This document shows positions 10,014 through 21,559 of a DNA stretch of 64,000 bases, piece after piece. The stretch is from Polychytrium aggregatum (Eukaryota; Chytridiomycota; Chytridiomycetes; Polychytriales), in NCBI RefSeq assembly GCF_025602895.1, contig NW_026516268.1:124001-188000 (forward strand), read 5' to 3'. A program made the position numbers and the translations under genes. Numbering within the stretch: the stretch's first letter is position 1; each line of letters opens with the position of its first letter. A model generated the notes under the pieces. It worked only from the letters and a program-made list of their open reading frames with translations, did no database searches and had not been told where the DNA came from.

Positions 10014-11661
10014 ATGTCGCTCACAAAGTCCCAGCATCCCTACTCGCTCCCGTCCGTCTCGTCCCCATCGGGGTCTCAGTTCCATCAACGGCATCCTCCG
10101 TCGGCTCATAAATCCGCCTCCTCAAAGCCCCAGGCCTCGCAGAGCGGCGACGAGTCCCCGGCCTCGTTGTCTGTTCCAAAGGCCTCCGTGGCCTCGCCTC
10201 ATCAGCAGCGCCGCAACAGAGTCCACAGCAGCCCGAGCCAGCTCCCTCCTCCGGCCCTGTCGGCTTCTTCCGACTCGGTGTCCAAGCCAGCAGCCTCCCA
10301 GGATGCCTCGCCGGCCAAGACCCCGAGAAAGTCAAAGTCGTCCTCGCCCAAGGGCCAGAGCTTTATCCAGGCGTCCGTCAACCCCAGCCACGTCGTAAAG
10401 CACCAGCCCCTCTCGGCCTCGGCCGACCTGCTGCAGCCGCCTGCTTTTGGTCGCAAGTCCAACTCCAAGCACAACCCCTCCCAACTCGCCTCCGCGGACT
10501 CGCCTGCCAAGCCGTCTGCCAAAACCTCTGCCGCCTCATCCGCTGTGACGAACGCTGCCAACCCAAGCCCCCAACCCAAATCCTCAAAGTCCAAGCCCGC
10601 CAGCGACTCGGTCTCCTCTCCCGAGAAGAAAAAGTCAAAGCCCCGCAGCAACCCTTCCCCTCAGCCCGAGGAGAAGGCCTACGCCAAGAAGCCCTCCTCT
10701 CCTGGTCATCACAGGTGACCCATCGTTCTGCCACTCGCTCGTCTCGTCTCGGTCGCCTGCCGACCCAACCCAACCCAACCCAACCCGACCTCGGGCTGGT
10801 TTCTCTGATCTGCCATGCACCCCCCCCCACGTTACTCTCTATTGCTGTGTGTCTGTCTGTGTCTTGCTCTGGCGCGCCGCTGCGTGATGGTGTTCTCGCT
10901 CCTTGCCGTGGGTGCTAAAGTCCCAGTCGCCTGTCTCCTATCCCAGGAATCACGACTCGCGAGCCTCCCACTCGGACAGCGACCAGCAGTCCCTTTCGGA
11001 CGACTCGTCCAGCAGCGGCAACGGCAGCAGCGGCAACATCAAGTATGCTGGCGCCAACTTTCAGAACTCGCCTGCTGCTCACAACTTGCCCATCCCAAAG
11101 TTTGGCTCGCGCAAGTCCGAGTCTGGCTCCAGCCCAACCCCCAGCGACCGGCTCACCGGCCTCGCCGGCAGCCCGCGCAGCTTCACCGAAGGCACCAACA
11201 CGTTCGTCGCCAGCGACCATGCCCAAGTCTATGCTCAGTCAGAGCGCCTTCACTCCCGCTCGTTTGAGAGCATGTCCTACTACGAACAACACCTGGGCAC
11301 CCCGATTCCCTACAACAAGCACCACCACGCTCGAACCGAGCCCGTGGACATGTTCAACATGGACGATGACCATGACTCGCACCGGATATCCAACGAGGAG
11401 CTCCGCCAAAAATCCATCAACCTCCTAGCCCTTCTGACCCAGAGCTCCGCGCCAGCCCATCCGCACTCCATGGTCGACCAAGTGCCTGCTCTTGCTCCTG
11501 CTCCTGCTCTGCTGCGGCCCGGCTACGACGCCTACATGGGCGTCCCTACGATATCGCCTTCGTTCTGTGGCCCTCAATATGTCCACGCGTCTGCCGCAAA
11601 CGAGCACCATTTGGCTCAGATCAGTCGCAACCTCAAGGACATGCTCCGCATCAGCAGCTAA
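10014..11661 (+). CDS. EDC1/PNRC-like mRNA decapping activator
   Basis: Two exons, 10014-10714 and 10947-11661 (GT-AG), 471 residues. The first 260 residues are disordered Ser/Pro/Lys/Ala. Residues from about 267 carry the diagnostic short motif: YAGANF, a spacer, then LPIPKFG. In yeast Edc1/Edc2, fission-yeast Edc1 and metazoan PNRC, YAGxxF activates Dcp2 and the adjoining LPxP proline motif docks on the Dcp1 EVH1 domain (family knowledge). A helix near the C-terminus (SNEELRQKSINLLALL) and the final ISRNLKDMLRI also look conserved in fungal relatives. The rest is Ser/His/Pro-rich linker. The protein should act in cytoplasmic mRNA decay (P-bodies). The call rests on one motif plus architecture, so the family is likely but unproven. 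Confidence 0.7.
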
Positions 11662-14258
11662 ATCCGGTGCTTTAGACAAGATGCCACTACATTTTTCTCG
11701 ATTTATCACTCCCGCCCCCTTTTTTTTTTGCCTTTATATTGCTCCCTTTTCCTCCTTTCCCTTTTACTCCATCGCAGTTGCTTTCGTTTAATGTATCTCT
11801 CTCTCCTCTTTCTTTTGATTTTGATTGCATCTTCAGAGGCGTGTGAGGAACGCTTTTCTCCCCTCAGCGCACTCGGTGGGCCTCGTGTCCACCTTGGATC
11901 TGCATCCGTCCTTCCGAGGCTCCGGACGCCGACCCTTCTTCTTCTTCCTTATTGCCGCATGCTACTGATATCTTCTCTATTTATGCCTTCTCGTTCTCCT
12001 CATCGGCTGTCCTTCTTCCCCGCCGATCCGCTTTTGCCGTCATCGCGGCGCTTTCCCTTCTCACCAATCCCATCCTCCCTCACCATCGACTCTCCAACAT
12101 CCTCTCCACCTCCAATCTCCGCCTCGATCGTAACTCTCGTCCACACCATTGCTCAAACGCACACTCTCCCTTATCGAGCCTCCTTGGCTCCTCAACGCAC
12201 ATCACCACACAACACCGTCTCTCCCTATCCTCTCTGTCGCCTGTTTGTGCAGGCGATGTCCTTCGCTATACAGATGTTTGCCCCACCCCCTCTCATCCGC
12301 CCCTCTCTCGACCACATCAACGTTTGTTTCGCTTTGTTCGAAAGCCTCTGACGCTTTTGCTTCATACCCTCCCTTGCGTGTGTATAATTTACTGTCAATT
12401 TTGGGGACCCTGCACCTAAACAGCTGCGACTTGGAGTTGCGCCTACACTATTTATTATTTATTTTCGCATCCTTGTGGACCGACCTTTCCGATACCGTTT
12501 CGGCATTCAAGATACAAGAACTTTGTGGAAATTGTCAACTCCTCCTCCCACACCCAAGGTGTTTGGGCCGCCACTGTCGTCGCTCAGACGACGCAGCTAC
12601 TCGCTGCACTTTGACCGAGTCAACTCCCGGACGCAAGACGGACCGAGTGTTCGCCTCACCTCAAGATTCAAGATAAATTGTACCGCTCGCCCAACCCTCC
12701 CCACTCCTCTCTCACAAACTGGAAGGGCCCTTGTGGCTCCCCGAACGACAGCAAACGACCCCATCCTCCGACCATCCGGCCTATCATGACCATGTCCACT
12801 TCGACGTGGCTTTGTGGCCCTGCCTTGCGACTTGACTAGTACAGGCTTGTTGCAATCCATTTTCCTCCGCTCTCTACTTCCCCCACCCCCAGCAAACGTC
12901 TTATTTGGCCTTTTCGGGACGTCTTCGTAGTCGTCCTGTCATACTTTTGATCCTGCATCGTTACAAATGCCCCATGCCGAATCCGGCTCTGATTCACGCT
13001 ATCGGCCTCTTGGTGGCCGACGTAGCGCCAGCATCCAGCTACACATCATCCATCCAACTTCCATTCCTGTCACCAGGCACTGCGACAGTGCTCTCTCTCT
13101 GCTGACAGCTACGGCCCATGGACTATTTCAAGACCAATCGGATCCCAAGCCTTGCATTCGTCACCGATTGATATGCTCACTCCGAGCCCGCCAGAAGATG
13201 ACGATCCAGCAATGCATTTCGATTTTGGAATCAAGTTAATTGTCTTACTCTCGCCCTTTCGCCTCGGACTTGCTCCTCACGACGGGCTCCGCGGCCCTCT
13301 ACCCCTCCGACCAACCAGGGGCAGGGGCCTCTCCCAGGAAGCTCTGCCCTCGATTGCTATTCTCTCTGCCGGCGTTCTGAGTCCTCCTCCGGCCTCGCCT
13401 ATTGCAGGGCGACTTGCGCCCATTCAGCGTTGTTGCCTTTGCTGCTGGTGGACCTCAGCGACCCAGGACCTCAGCTCTTTCTGATTGCACTGCACTGCAC
13501 GACATGCTGCCGATGTTGATTGGTATATTTTCCTTGCGTTGATTGATCTTTGTTGAATCTTGTGTCTGTCGTTGGTTTCTCTGCCCAGCATGTCCTTTCA
13601 ACCAAACCGCGCCGATCCAACCAGACACACCTGGTTGCTTTGAGCATTTCCTTTTTTCTTCTTCATTTAAACATATAACCAACATAATCCACAAAAAAAT
13701 ATATCACTTCTTTCAACTTTACCTTTACATTTCGTTCAGAAAAAAACGAGACACCGCCAGACGAGCAGGGTATTGAGTTAGCAGTCATTTGGCTGTTGAT
13801 CGAACAGCTGCATGTGCCGCTCTCACGGGACTGACTTGGAATCGAAGTTGTCGGGGCTCAACAATTGCGATTCAATGCTCGCACTGGTGAGACGGCCCGA
13901 AACACTCTCTTGGACACACTGGTGGTCATCGAACATGGCCCTCGCTGTTTTCTAGGCGCTGATATTTTCGCACAGGGGGCTGGGTGGTACACTGTCAAGA
14001 GTCAAAGCCAGAAAGCAAACGGTTGCGGCGAAAGGCTGCCCAAATGGCAAAGCGGAGGGAACGAGCCGAAGGTGGTAAGGCGGAGTGAGAGTGAGAGTGA
14101 GAGTGAGAGAGGACGAGGGCCTTTGTCGTCCAGAATACACGCATTTCTCGCGGACCAGAAATGCTTGGGAGAGTGAGAGGAGGGAGAGCGAAGTAGAAGC
14201 AAAGGGATGAGGAACAGGCAAACTGCCATGCTCGACGAACGATCAATTCTCGTTTCCT
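11662..14258. other. 2.6 kb pyrimidine-rich interval with possible unassigned exons
   Basis: C/T-rich plus strand following the EDC1-like gene. No domain is recognised. Two stretches read like disordered coding sequence: 12535-12670 (TPPPTPKVFGPPLSSLRRRS) and 13150-13235 (SSPIDMLTPSPPEDDDPAMH). I could not chain them into a gene with convincing splice sites, so they may be a long 3' UTR, a small Ser/Pro-rich gene, or chance. A GAGTGA hexamer array lies at 14084-14113. Confidence 0.4.
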
Positions 14259-17200
14259 TCAGACGACGCTGTACTTGCGACTCGATCCCGGCGCACCCTT
14301 GCCCAGGTAATAGCCGGCCTCTTCATAGGTCCGTGCGCTCAGAATGTGGGGGGCCACAAAGGACGATCCACCTTTCTTACGCCCGGCGCCCTCCCGACCA
14401 GCAGTGGTATCGTCATCGAGCTCGAGCTCGAGCTCAAGGTCGTCATTCTCTGCGTCGCCGTCTTCAGAGTCGGAAACGTCCAAATCCTCCGTCATCCGCG
14501 CCTTGTACGCACTTCGACGGCGGGCCTCGCCTTCCTCGTCGTTGTCTTCGGTCTCTGAAAGAATGACCCCGGCACCGCCGTTGCCATCGTCAATCATCTT
14601 GCCGTCGGCTCCGAGGATATAGCTCTTCTTGCCGTTATGGCTCTTGCTGAGCGATCGCGGGATCGAAATCGGGAAGGATGTGCTCAAAACCGAGACGGGC
14701 TCGGTGCCGGCTTCTTCTGTTGCAAGCGTTCATTGGCAAAAGCAAGAATGAATCCATTCCGCCCATAAACACATACGCCAGCACAGCAAAGTGGCAACCG
14801 TCATCGCCAGTTTCGTTTCGTTTCGTTTCGTTTCGCAGAACGTGTGTTGCGGTGCATGGGTCAGATATTGTCGCGAGATTGCTGTTAGCGGCAGAGAATT
14901 TGATGTCTTCGAGCAACACAGCCTCCCGTCTTCCACAGGCAAATCGGCGCTTAGGTCGCCGGCCCCTGGCGCACTGAGCTCGTCATAGAACCTACCTCTT
15001 GCAGTAGCCAGCGGTCGCTCCTCCTCGTCGTCGTAGGGCTCGTTCGCTTGGAACTTGACCAAGATCGGCGGCCGAGGTGCTTCGTCAAACGAGAACATTT
15101 CACTCGCTGGTGACCAGAGGGTAGCAGGAGCACAAAGAGTCCATGAATATCACAAGCCCACGTACAGCAACAGACATGAGAATTGCAGGTAAAGTGGACG
15201 GCATTGGGATCAGCAAGAAGACGACGCGATGGTTCGCCGATCGGTGCCGTCTTGGGTGTAGTGTCTCGGCACCGTCACAGACATCTCGCACGCTCTGCCA
15301 GCTATCAGGCCATGCACGTACCATCGTCGCTCGAAAAGCTAGGGCCAACACCTGGTCCGGGCGATACCATGTGGATCCTCTGAGCAGCTTGGACCCCAAG
15401 CCCGGCGGTGGCAGGGGCATCTGGGACGACAAACTTGACCTTTTGCGGGGGGGTCGAGGCCACGGCTGGCTCCTCGCCGGATGCCTTGGCGATTTTGGTG
15501 GCCAGGGCACTTGGCGGGTTGGCCGCGAGCTTTTCCAGGCGTTTCTCCCGCGCCACAAACGACGAGCTGACCTGTCTGCTGGTATCGAGCGGATCGGTTG
15601 TGCCAGAGGGAGCCGCAAAGCTGACGTGCTGTTGCTGTTGCTGCTGTTGCTGCTGACTGGCGACCGACTGGCTGAGCAGCGACACTGACTTGTGCGATCC
15701 CGCCAAGTTCCTGCCTGAAGCATCCAGTGCCAGGTTCGAGTGGGACGAGACCGCCGAGGAACCGAGCGCCGCTCCAGTGTTGTCCATGGCGTGCCATAGG
15801 TGATCCGAGGCCGTCGATGGCGCTGGAGGACGCAGGCCCAGCTTGAGGTTGTTGGCCCCGGTTACGTGTGCCTTATAGATCTTGGACCAGATGATCTGTC
15901 GCTGTTCCTCGGCCCGCTGCTGGTCGCGTTGGAACTCAAGGCGTTGCTCGGCCTGGAAGTTGGCGATTCGAGACTCCATCTCCCCTCGTCGGATGGCAAA
16001 GTACGACTGCAAGGTCCGCTGCAGGTCATTGTGGATCACGACAAGACCCTGGTCCAAGCCTGCATCGATGGAGTCCCGACAATTCGTCATCCAAGGGAGC
16101 AGGGCAGAGTAAAGGTACGGAGATCGTGCATGCGAAATCATATCGGTTAGCAACTATGCATATGACTCAGACCGACGCCTATCTGCAACCGATGCCCATC
16201 GGCGACCGACAGAGCAACCCGCCATCACGCAGGGCCACAGCCGACAGCGGCAGCGGGCAGCCCTCGGAGGTACGTCTTACTTGGCGTGTGGCAGGGCACT
16301 TGATCGGATTCGGGAACAGGGCCGGTCAGCACTCTGTAGGCTATGCTGTAGTTCGAGTTGAGCACTCGGGTGGTGACTTCGTCTCCGATCTGAATACATG
16401 GAAAGCGCCAATAGAGAGTAAGACCAGCCGACCGGAAAGAGGATACAGGGACTGCGGACGAAGCAGAGCGATGATCACGAGCAAACACAGCTTGGGTCTG
16501 GGCATGAGGTCGGCGAGACTTTCTGTGCTGGCCACAGTTGGCTCGCAGGCCAAGAATAAGCCATGGCTCATACTGGCTCACGTTGGTTCACACTCCCGCC
16601 TCGCGCTCGCTCACGCATTAGCAACTTACAATGACTTGTTTGGTGATCAGAATGTGGCCGTTGCTCGCCAGGAGGTTGCTCGTATCGAGCGACGAAATGA
16701 GCGACAGTGGTATGGCCCCAAAGCCAGTCGCGGTGGCGGGGCTGGCAGTCGAGTCGATATCGACGGGCAGGATGTTGGTGGGCTTCGGGGCGACCGAGTT
16801 GTGATAGTATGCGACCATGGTCGAGCAGTTGAGGCACTCGACGCCATGCCATTCGCCGATGATATGTCGCTTGATCAGAGCCTCGTATTCCTGGATGGAA
16901 TTAGAGCAGATCGGTGGCGGGAAGAGCCAATGTGAGCGTCCCGGTAACAAGCGTAGGGATATGCAAAGACGGACTGCCGACACAGGCGTCGCCTCGGATA
17001 TGCTGCAGATAACGCTCGCTTGCTTGCCCTGTCTGGCCCATGATGCTATGTCGGATGCAGATCCAAACCGCCAGGCGGAGGAGATGATCAACTGAGACGT
17101 ACCACGGCAACAGGAGAAGGTGACAGCAGCGCCGGGATGGCATTAGCGATAAAGTCAGGGATGCCGTTGGCCGCGAGGGTGGGGTGTGCCTGAGCGACGG

Positions 17201-17288
17201 ACCAGGTGGCCGTCGGCCGTGCGAGGGGATCGCCGACAAGTCGGCCTTTGATGTTGAGGCAGGGACAGGCAAAGTGAATCGAATCCAT
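14259..17288 (-). CDS. Unidentified conserved-looking protein, six exons
   Basis: Exons 17288-17103, 16890-16630, 16389-16281, 16059-15322, 15106-14996 and 14716-14259 close in phase to 620 residues; the third/fourth exon join is the weakest. An ATG at 17327 would add 13 residues. What is visible: a Cys-rich start (FACPCLNIKG), a possible zinc-binding segment HGVECLNCSTMVAYYHN, a highly charged helix rich in Glu, Gln and Arg (GEMESRIANFQAEQRLEFQ), a polyglutamine run of nine, then MFSFDEAPRPP, an acidic DDEEER stretch, and SFPISIPRS followed by another acidic, Lys/Arg-edged tail. The FDE plus SFPISIP pairing faintly recalls PRAS40/Lobe proteins (which carry SLPVSVP), but I would not name it. 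Shares no promoter with a neighbour; EAF7 lies upstream in the same direction. Confidence 0.65.
14816..14837. repeat. (TTTCG)n pentamer array in an intron
   Basis: Four to five copies of TTTCG within the last intron (14717-14995) of the unidentified gene. Confidence 0.8.
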
Positions 17289-18061
17289 GGCTTGATCAAT
17301 CGACAGACCTGCGATAGGACAGAGCATCAGAGACGCAGATGATCAGTTGAGGCGGTGCTGCTGATCAGCCGGGGTGCGGGTCCGAGGCGGCTGGGCTGGC
17401 GGCGGGATCGAGGAGCCGCGGCGGCGCTGAAGAGCCCAAGGCGCTTTCTCGGTGGTTGCCCTGACGAAGCGAATGCCGCGACAGGGGCAATGGACTCTTC
17501 GACATGCGGCGGTGCGGCAGCGAGCGAGCGCAACTGGAGGCTGCTGGCCGGAGTACAGCCAATGGCAACACATTCCATTGGGCAGGGTATCGATTGGAAG
17601 GCCCTGATGGAGCACCAACAGGGAACCAAGACCGCAGCACCGAGGACGTACCAAGGGGGGGGGGAGGTTCGAAGTGAGACTCGGAGGTCAAGAGAGGCTC
17701 CGGCAGACGGCGGTAGCGATGGGAAAGGGGGGGGGATGGGCGGTGTGGTGAATGCGGGAGTCGCCGACGGACGGGGGCAAGATCGGTGGAGAGGGCAGAG
17801 AACAGCCGAGCGAGGACGACTTGTTTGTTTGACGGGCAGCGTCCCACAAGGGGATGATGCACATGATGGTCTGGACATGCCGGGCTCGGCCGCGGACAGA
17901 GCAATAACTCGGCTGCGGGCTCGGATAGCGATAGTGTTGCTGCAAAAACATTACCACATCACATCACAGGACATCACATCACAGCACATCACATCACATC
18001 ACATCACATCACATCACATCACCACATCCATCGCCTCTTCCTCGCCGTGCCGCTGTCCCGA
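17289..18061. other. Intergenic interval with ATCAC pentamer array
   Basis: Between the unidentified gene start and the EAF7 stop. Frames on both strands are Pro/Ser/Arg low-complexity and I see no domain. Short ATCAC repeats, with interruptions, run from about 17954 to 18026, directly beyond the EAF7 stop codon. Confidence 0.6.
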
Positions 18062-19618
18062 TCAGCCCCGTTTCGTTCGTTTCGGTGTGGGTGTGGGTGC
18101 AGCCGTAATTGCGCTGGTGCTGCGGGTCTGTCGGCGAGGTGTCGATGCGACTCCTCCGTCGCTGGTTGAGCCCGCCGTTGAGCCTTCGCTGGGCTGAGGA
18201 TTGACGCCGGGCGGAAGCGCTGACGGTGAATCTGGTGCTGCGGCTTCCAGGGCTATCTGCGACTTGGGCTTGCGTCCCCGTCGGGCCTTGACAACCACAG
18301 GAGGTTCTGGCGAGTGGAGAGGCAGAATCAGGCGTCGTCGCTATTGGCATGTTCGGTACCGTGGGCCTCATGAAACTCACAGGCTCGTCTCGTTGCCTTC
18401 GTCCGATCCCGATCCCGAGCAGAGCGCTCTTAAACTGCCACAGAGGCCTGCGTCGTCGAGACTCGCCATAGCAGCCGGGCTGTCTCAATGCAGCTTCTGG
18501 CATCAAACTCAAAGTAGACCGCACGCTTCGCCTACCTTCCAGCTCTGGTGTCTTGATTCGCACCGGCGACATGGGTCGGTTCTTGAGCCGTTGGGCGGCC
18601 AGTCTCGGCGACAGCGGCGACTGCATCCCGCCTCGGAAGCCGCGACCGGGGTCTGTCGCCGATACTTCGATCGAGGACGATGGCCGAACTGACGAGCTGC
18701 TTTGACTTGAGGCCAGGTCACCGGCATCCGACTCGGGCGTGCTGGCCTTGCGGTGTTCGGCAATCAGCCCCTCAAAGTCCTCAAAGGGAAGCTGGAACTC
18801 CTGCTCGACCAGGAACGGATAGATGCTTCTGGAGATGCTCAGCTCGGCGCTGCCAAACGTCCCGGAGGTGTCTTCAGCCGCATCGGTCTCGTCGGTGAGT
18901 CGATCCAGCTCCTTGAGGTTGTAGAGGCTCTCGAGGCGATCCCACACATCGCCTCGAGACACTCTTATAGGCATATTTCGCTCACAGTGCAGCATAATGC
19001 TGATCATCCGGAATCGTCGGTGGACACCTGTTTGCAAGCGGGATGATAAAGGAATTGACAAAGCGCTCAAAACAGACGAATATCGAGGTCTAATCCCGAT
19101 ACCCATGCGTGCCCGACGAATCTGCCCTGCTGTATGCGGTCCAGGCCACGGAGCGTGCCTCAGCATCAGCATCAGCATCAGCATCAGCATCAGCATCAGC
19201 ATCAGCATCAGCATCAGCATCAGCATCAGCATCAGCATCAGCATCAGCATCAGCATCAGCATCAGCATCAGCATCAGCATCAGCATCAGCATCAGCATCA
19301 GCATCAACCGTCATCGCAAAGAGTATTACCAACGGGTTGATATTTGAATATCGCTTGAAAGAGTACCAGCTCCATTTCGGGCGTCCATTTGATCCCGGTC
19401 TGCTCCGTCGTGGGTGACGCTGATGAGAGGTCCGTCAGCTCGTCGTCGTCGTCGTCGATCGATCTGGAGTCGTCGTCAACATGGACTGTCGGCAGACTGT
19501 GGCGAGAAGGCTTGGACGGTGGATGCGTCGGAGAAGCGGGCGAGTGATTTGTCGATTCTGACGAGGACCCGACCGAGGAGATCGAGGTTGAATCGGACGA
19601 GCTGTGTTCGTCGGCCAT
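18062..19618 (-). CDS. EAF7: NuA4 histone acetyltransferase subunit EAF7/MRGBP
   Basis: Three exons, 19618-19330, 19027-18536 and 18306-18062, 341 residues. After a Ser/Asp-rich N-terminus comes [20 protein letters not shown] joined across the first intron to [14 protein letters not shown], which tracks human MRGBP (WSPEVEVCLFHAML ... KPVGVNRHFHMICI). The domain continues with [13 protein letters not shown] and an acidic EDFEGLI stretch. The C-terminal exon is basic, with an AT-hook-like RRGRKPK and a final PKRTKRG, as in the basic MRGBP tail. EAF7 works with EAF3/MRG15 in the TINTIN module, targeting acetylation to transcribed chromatin (family knowledge). The gene is divergent from the ABHD11-like gene with 391 bases between start codons. 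Confidence 0.88.
19161..19306. repeat. Hexamer array (CAGCAT)~24 in the first EAF7 intron
   Basis: About 24 perfect copies of CAGCAT (TGATGC on the coding strand) occupy almost half of the 302-base intron 19028-19329, ending just inside the donor site. Confidence 0.97.
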
Positions 19619-19876
19619 GGGTGCGTCGCCTTCGGGTGGTGTCTGTATCAGAGTTTGTTGGTGGGTGCGTCGCTGGTTTGGGCAGTTGAATGGCTGGCAG
19701 ATTAAGCCGGACGGACAAACTGCAGTAATCACTCGCAACAGGCGAGCTGGTGCCGTGCAGATCGAGTCTTGGTCAGAGATATGCGATCGGAAGGGAGCGT
19801 TGGTGCTGGCCAGATGCGCCGTTTTCTGGGGTCGCGTGGCTTCGAGCAGGCGATCCATTTCTCTCGCCCGCTGACT

Positions 19877-19955
19877 GCAACCATCGGCAACCATCGGCAA
19901 CCATCGGCAATCATCGGCAACCATCGACTGCCATCGACTGCCATCGGCTATAAAT
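19877..19955 (+). promoter_or_regulatory. Repeat-plus-TATA promoter of the ABHD11-like gene
   Basis: Five direct repeats close to CAACCATCGG, then two of ACTGCCATCG, run straight into GGCTATAAATCA; TATAAAT is at 19949-19955, 55-61 bases before the start codon. The same GGCTATAAATCA core is found upstream of the gene at 60307. Confidence 0.6.
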
Positions 19956-20009
19956 CACCCGCCGCTTGGAGCCACTGCCCGCTGACCTCATCGGTACCAA
20001 GCTGCATCC

Positions 20010-21559
20010 ATGCTGACGAAGCGACTCTCGATGGCCTGCTTGCGGATGCCGTCTGCTGCCCAGAGGCTGCATTCGACATTCCATCGCGGCTCTGTCGTCG
20101 ATCTGGCAGCATCCACTTTCCATCCTCCAAAGTCCAGCAACCCATCACCGGCAACTGCTCGCTCGCCTCTGTTGATTCTGCACGGCCTCTTTGGCTCCAA
20201 GCAAAACTGGAGGTTCGGCCATCGCTCGCTGTCGGCGCTGTTGTCATTGTGTTTCAGCACATACAAGTCGCCAGCAGCTCCCGTTCCATCCGAACCAGCT
20301 TTGAGCCTCGACCTTTGCGTCCCTGGCTGACTGCCTCTATATCTTTTGGCACTGGCACTTCATCCCTCGATCCGACTCGCCCGCTGCCTCAGATCGATTG
20401 CCAAGGGACTTGCTGGAAGGCTCAGCACCGACGTAATCGCACTCGACCTTCGCAACCACGGCGAATCGCCCCATGCCGATGCCCACGACTACGAGCTCAT
20501 GGCGGCGGATGTTGCGCATTTCATCCAGAGCAAGGGCCTTGGGCAAGTTCATCTCATGGGCCACTCCATGTAAGTTGACAATGCCGTGGGTCGCTTGCTG
20601 TCCGAGGCAAACCGCCGCTGTGTCGATTTCAAGCAGCACTCCCACAGCTCTGTCCAGGAATCGCTGAGCCGGATCGGACCGGCCTGGCGCGGTCGTTGAT
20701 GTCGTTGACTAACTGAGTCATGTACTGCTTGGGTCGATCTACAGGGGAGGAAAAGTCGCCATGCATCTCGCCCTCACGGGCGGCACCGACATCGAGAAGC
20801 TCATTGTCGTTGACATGTCTCCGGTCGCCAAAAACCTCACCAAGGTCTTTGGCAATTACGTCGATGCCATGCTGAAGATCGAGGCCGCCAAGGTGCAGAC
20901 GGCTGCCGAGGCTGATGCCATCCTCAAGACCACCGTCCCGGTATGCATACATGCCCGTCACCCACAGCGACACCGCTTCGGGTGACTGCATCGATGCAGC
21001 ACCCCGCACATTGACGCTCGTATCGAGGCCCCTCGAGCACCGGAGGCATTGGGGATCACGGCTCTTACACAACCACCGTCCGCGTTCGGTCTTGATCAGG
21101 AACTTCCTATCCGGCAATTTATCCTGACGAACCTGAAGGAGCAGCCCGGCCTACCCTATCTCAAGTTTCGTGTGAACCTGGCCACCATCCACGACTCGCT
21201 CGAGAAGCTCTGGGCCTTCCCATACGAGAACACCAACCGCACCTTTGACCATCCGACGCTGTTCCTGGGGGGTAAGCGGGACCGATATGTCTCGCCTCAG
21301 TCGCATCCAGCCATCCAAAAATTCTTTCCCAAGGCGACGATCACGTACATGGACACGGGCCACTGGTGAGAATGCCGCTCTCGATCGGGTCAACAGGCTC
21401 GCATCTGCATATCAACCGCACGCGGCCTGGATCGGTGCCGTGCCTGATGACACACGGAGTCTAACGCCTCGTGGCGGTTTGTCTTGGATCGTCGTCAGGA
21501 TCCATGCAGAGAAGCCCGAGGAGTTTATGCAGCATGTCACCAACTTCCTCAAGCCCTGA
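20010..21559 (+). CDS. ABHD11-type mitochondrial alpha/beta hydrolase
   Basis: Five exons: 20010-20212, 20393-20569, 20745-20940, 21100-21365 and 21499-21559; 300 residues. The N-terminus (MLTKRLSMACLRMPSAAQRL) is basic and amphipathic, a likely mitochondrial presequence. LLILHGLFGSKQNWR (oxyanion HG motif) is followed by ALDLRNHGESPH, then the nucleophile elbow GHSMGGKVAM split by intron 2, the late acidic position in GGKRDRYVSP, and the catalytic His in DTGHWIHAE, all as in human ABHD11 and yeast Imo32. ABHD11 protects lipoylated 2-oxoglutarate dehydrogenase in animals; substrate here is unknown. All five phases close and the conserved motifs span every junction, so the model is strong. Confidence 0.93.

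Noticed and set aside
17355-18197. Long plus-strand open frame of 280 codons
   Set aside because: Composition is Arg/Gly/Ala-rich, it crosses the ATCAC array, has no domain, and overlaps the 3' end of EAF7 on the other strand.
19090-19347. Poly-(His-Gln), poly-(Ser-Ile), poly-(Ser-Ala) frames over the CAGCAT array
   Set aside because: Products of a hexamer repeat that lies wholly inside a well-supported intron.
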